This document shows, in pieces, positions 60,651 to 64,000 of a DNA stretch of 64,000 nt; position 1 is the stretch's first letter; the number at the start of each line of letters is the position of its first letter. Origin of the DNA: Ectocarpus siliculosus. Its lineage: Eukaryota; Sar; Phaeophyceae; Ectocarpales; Ectocarpaceae. The DNA lies in contig FN649730.1 of assembly GCA_000310025.1 (NCBI GenBank), positions 361,041 through 425,040 of the forward strand. The letters run 5' to 3'. A model generated the notes under the pieces. That model did not search any database. It saw nothing but the letters and a program-made list of their open reading frames with translations, and was not told the DNA's origin. The position numbers were made by a program, and so were the translations under genes.

Positions 60651-62154
60651 CATGCCGCTGGGATACCTGAAACATTCGGGAGGAACCCCACACCGGTGAA
60701 CCGACGAGCGGATGGATTGGCGGCAAGCACCGCACCATGTCTGGCTCTTGGCGAGCGCCTGGGCCGCGGCCGGATGTATAGCGACAAAGCAATCAGATGT
60801 ATACCCTCCGCTGACCTGCGTCAATTGAGATGACGGCAAGAACCGCCGCCATGTCTGGGAGGCGGTCGGGTGTAGGGCAACACGTCAATCGGATGAACAG
60901 CCACTTCTGGCTGGCGTACATGGGTCGACGACAAGCGCCGCCCAACATCGGACTATGTAGCGACGAGCGGCGGCCTAGCAGCCGGATGCATGGCACGTCT
61001 GTCCAACGGCCCCGCGTGTAGCAACCCCGATCTTGGTGTGCAGCGACCAACAGTCACGGCCTACACCGAAGAAACCGGGGTCACAACGGTTGGAAGTCGG
61101 CTTACAGAGGCCGGGTGTCAACACAGCGTTCGGAATTACGATTATTGAGATGGACAGCAAGCACCGTCACCACGACGGCTAGCAGCCGATTGTACACCTG
61201 GCGACCCAGCACGGATGCACAGCTACCTCCGACTTGCATATACGGAGTGAGGCATAGATCTACCGTAGTAGCGACCCACCGCTAGCTAGCGGTCGGATGT
61301 GTAGACTAACAACGCAGCACGACAGAACAGCAACTTCTGGCGTGCAAGATGGATTGACGGCAAACACCGTGCAATATTTATTTGCGGTCAGCACCGCAGC
61401 GATCCGAAGTATCGCAACTGATTATTCGAATTGGGTAATGCACACGAGATACCGAACGCCCCGCAGCAACCAGAAGTACAGCAACTTCAGACTTGCATAG
61501 ATATGTTGAGACGGGTGGCCAGCACCTTAATGCACCACATCTGGCTACGCCGAAAGCAATACTGCGTCCATAGTCTACTATGCGAAGGAGGGCTGGAAGC
61601 GGCTCCCCTACTCCGGGTGTATGGCGACACCGCAATTGGATTGGGGCAACTGCTGACTCGCGTGATGAAAGCGGGGCGCATAGCAACACGGCAAGCAGAG
61701 TATAGCGACTTCTGACTTGTCCCAACGCCGGAGCAGTTGGAATCTAGCGACTTCGATTGTGCATAGATAGACGAAGGCGTGTACGCGGGGTGTTCGAGCA
61801 ACACGGCAAGCATAACAGAGCGACTTGGCAACTCCGAATTGCCATAGACGGAGAGTGTAAGCGGGGTGGACAGCAACACCGCATGCAGAGAATACCGACT
61901 GCTGACTGGCACCAACACCGTAGCAGGTGAGTTATTATAGCAACTCCGATTTTGCATAGACGGAGGGGAAGTATAGCAACTTCTGACAGATAGATTGACG
62001 GCAAGCACCATGCATATCTGCCTATTTTGCGAGCGGGGTGTGTGTATAGCAACACAGCACCCGGAGTACAGGGCGCGCGTAGACGGGGGAATAGCAACAC
62101 AGCAATTGGAATATCGTAACATCCAACTGGTCAAACCGACGGGCGGTATGCACT

Positions 62155-62526
62155 GCGCTACGTCGCGCTAGCGCGCAGCAATGGGAAGTATAGCAACCTC
62201 TGACTTGCGTAACATCACAGAACGCGGAGTATAGCACTTCGATGTCTGCGACGGAGGGTGGGGAGTGGGGTGTATACCAACACGGCAACCGGAGTGTAAC
62301 AACTGCTAGCTTATCCCCGTCACGGCAGGTAGAGTATAGCAACTCGATGTCTGCGCCCATGGATGTTGCAGACGGGGTGTATGTCAACACGCAGCAATGC
62401 AGCAGTAAGCAACTTCTGACTTGCGCAAATAGATTGACTACAAACACCATGCAATTTCTGCATATGCATAGCAACACAGCCACTTCTGATAACTGTAGCC
62501 TAACGTCACAGCAGGCGGAGTATAGC
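62155..62526 (+). repeat. Higher-order duplication within array, unit 1
   Basis: It matches 63343-63741 nearly base for base, starting GCGCTACGTC and including GCGCGCAGCAATGGGAAG. The spacing is 1188 bp. Confidence 0.9.
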
Positions 62527-63342
62527 AACTTCACTGTCGGCGACGGAGGGTGGTACGCGGGGTGAATAGCAACACGGCGAGCGGAGCAATTAAATTGCCT
62601 GCTTATCACCCGTCGCAGAAAGTTGAGTTTTGCAACTCAATTTCGGCATCAGTGGGGGGGGGTGGCGGTAAACGGGGTGTAGAGCAACACGGCAAGCGGA
62701 GTGTAGCAACTGCTAGCTTGTCACCGGTCACCGCATGTGGAGTAGCAACGCGATTTCTGCACCGATGGGGGTTTTAAACGGTGTGTGTAGCAACACGGCA
62801 AGCAGAGTATAGCAACTGCTAGCTTGCACCCGTCCCAGAAGGTTGAGTGTAGCAGCAACTCAATTTCGGCCTCGTTCGGTGGTGGGGGGGGGGGAAACGG
62901 TGTGTGTACGTAGCAACACGGCAAGCGGAGTAGCAACTGCTCGCTGGTCCCCGTCACTGGAGGCAGAGTATAGCAACTCGATTTCTTCACCGATGGGGAT
63001 TGTAAACGGTGCGTATAGCAACACTGCAAGCGGAGTATTGCATCTGCTAGCTTGCATCCGTCACGACAGGTACTGTAGAGCATAGCAACTCGATTCCTGC
63101 ACCGCATCGATGGGGGGGGAGGGAGGGGGGTTGTAGACGGTGTGTGTAGCAACACGGCAACCAGAGTAGCAACTGCTAGCTTGGACCCAGCAGGAGAGTA
63201 CCGCAACTCAATTTCTGCACCGATGGGGGTTGTAAACGGTGTGGATAGCAACACGGCAAGCGGAGTCTTGCATCTGCTCCATTGCATCCGTCACAACAGG
63301 TACCGTAGAGTATAGCAACTCGATTCCTCCACCGCATCGGCA

Positions 63343-63741
63343 GCGCTACGTCACGCTAGCGCGCAGCAATGGGAAGTATAGCAACCTCTGACTTGCGTAA
63401 CATCACAGAACGCGGAGTATAGCACTTCGATGTCTGCGACGGAGGGTGGGGAGTGGGGTGTATACCAACACGGCAACCGGAGTGTAACAACTGCTAGCTT
63501 ATCCCCGTCGCGGCAGGTAGAGTATAGCAACTCGATGTCTGCGCCCATGGATGTTGTAGACGGGGTGTATGTCAACACGCAGCAATGCAGCAGTAAGCAA
63601 CTTCTGACTTGCGCAAATAGATTGACTACAAACACCATGCAATTTCTGCATATGCATTGTAGCAGTACAGCAACCTGCCAATCCGAGCAACACAGCCACT
63701 TCTGATAACTGTAGCCTAACGTCACAGCAGGCGGAGAATAG
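63343..63741 (+). repeat. Higher-order duplication within array, unit 2
   Basis: Copy of 62155-62526 with about 27 extra bases after GCATATGCAT (near 63657). Confidence 0.9.
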
Positions 63742-64000
63742 CACCTGTTCGTGGGTCTACGGACATGGTTTGGATATGTTAGCCGTACGTACAAGTGTGA
63801 CGCAGATGGTGTAGAACCTTTTAGGTAGGGGTACGGTGATGATGCACCGGGGCCCCCTTTTGTTGTGTGCAGCAGCCCTGCTGCCACTCCTCCTTTTCTG
63901 AGCACGACAGCGCCCTGGGTACGGGCGTTGCCTCACCGTCTGAAGTTAATACACTACACAAACAATACCCGATAAGTACGCGGAGTACGGCCGACAAACA
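63742..64000. other. Right edge, nothing recognised
   Basis: Non-repetitive sequence after the array. No gene or element is supported. Confidence 0.4.

Larger units (their letters stand above)
60651..63741. repeat. Degenerate tandem array (AGCAACACGGCAAGC type)
   Basis: Variants of AGCAACACGGCAAGCGGAG and TAGCAACTGCTAGCTTG recur every 100-150 bp, most regularly at 62570-63330, with older, decayed versions back to about 60830. G-runs of variable length interrupt the units (for example near 62655 and 62884). Confidence 0.85.

Noticed and set aside
60651-63741. CRISPR-like regular repeats
   Set aside because: Unit length and spacing vary, the spacers are themselves related, and the context is eukaryotic. 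It is a tandem satellite.

Overview
The window looks like nuclear DNA of a TE-rich eukaryote, most likely a stramenopile and plausibly a brown alga. That guess rests on many short phase-conserving exons split by introns of roughly 0.4-1.9 kb with GT-AG borders, (CT)n-rich introns, interstitial TTAGGG/CCCTAA tracts, and plant/algal-type Copia and hAT-like elements. There are no bacterial operons, rRNA genes, intact tRNA genes or CRISPR arrays. The taxonomic call is inference.

The genes that can be read are three paralogous family-61 glycosyltransferases (GT61/DUF563), all on the + strand, at 5.8-15.9 kb (gene A), 22.0-32.4 kb (gene B) and 44.9-55.7 kb (gene C). Each can be modelled as 13 exons with the same intron phases, giving open frames of 671, 679 and 679 codons. 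All carry the hallmark NYYHFTVEHLPRI and APHGAGLAN segments. Just beyond each GT61 stop codon lies a minus-strand coding segment of unknown function (16.0-16.3, 32.8-33.5 and 55.7-56.6 kb), so the ancestral unit was a convergent gene pair. A is the older, diverged copy. B and C lie in a recent tandem segmental duplication of about 16 kb (18.25-34.27 and 35.39-57.59 kb).

The second duplicate is interrupted by a nested stack of transposons. A (CAA)n-tailed retroposon ('R1', 35.83-42.12 kb, target duplication CTGGT, with the empty site preserved in the first duplicate) was hit by a Ty1/copia element (36.06-40.70 kb, minus strand). That element was in turn hit by a hAT-like element (37.28-38.59 kb, 8-bp target duplication TAAAATAC, internal CCGCC-rich minisatellite). 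Further insertions date from after the duplication: an R1 copy next to gene B only, and a dimeric tRNA-derived SINE inside an intron of gene C only. A hairpin-rich block downstream of C is also absent from B.

The left end (1-5.8 kb) holds a foldback inverted repeat and a TA-flanked Tc1/mariner-like element with a broken cysteine-rich ORF. The right end (57.6-64 kb) is dominated by a 236-bp satellite (59.7-60.65 kb) and a degenerate tandem array (60.65-63.74 kb). The first 1.6 kb and about 58-59.7 kb contain open frames I could not assign.
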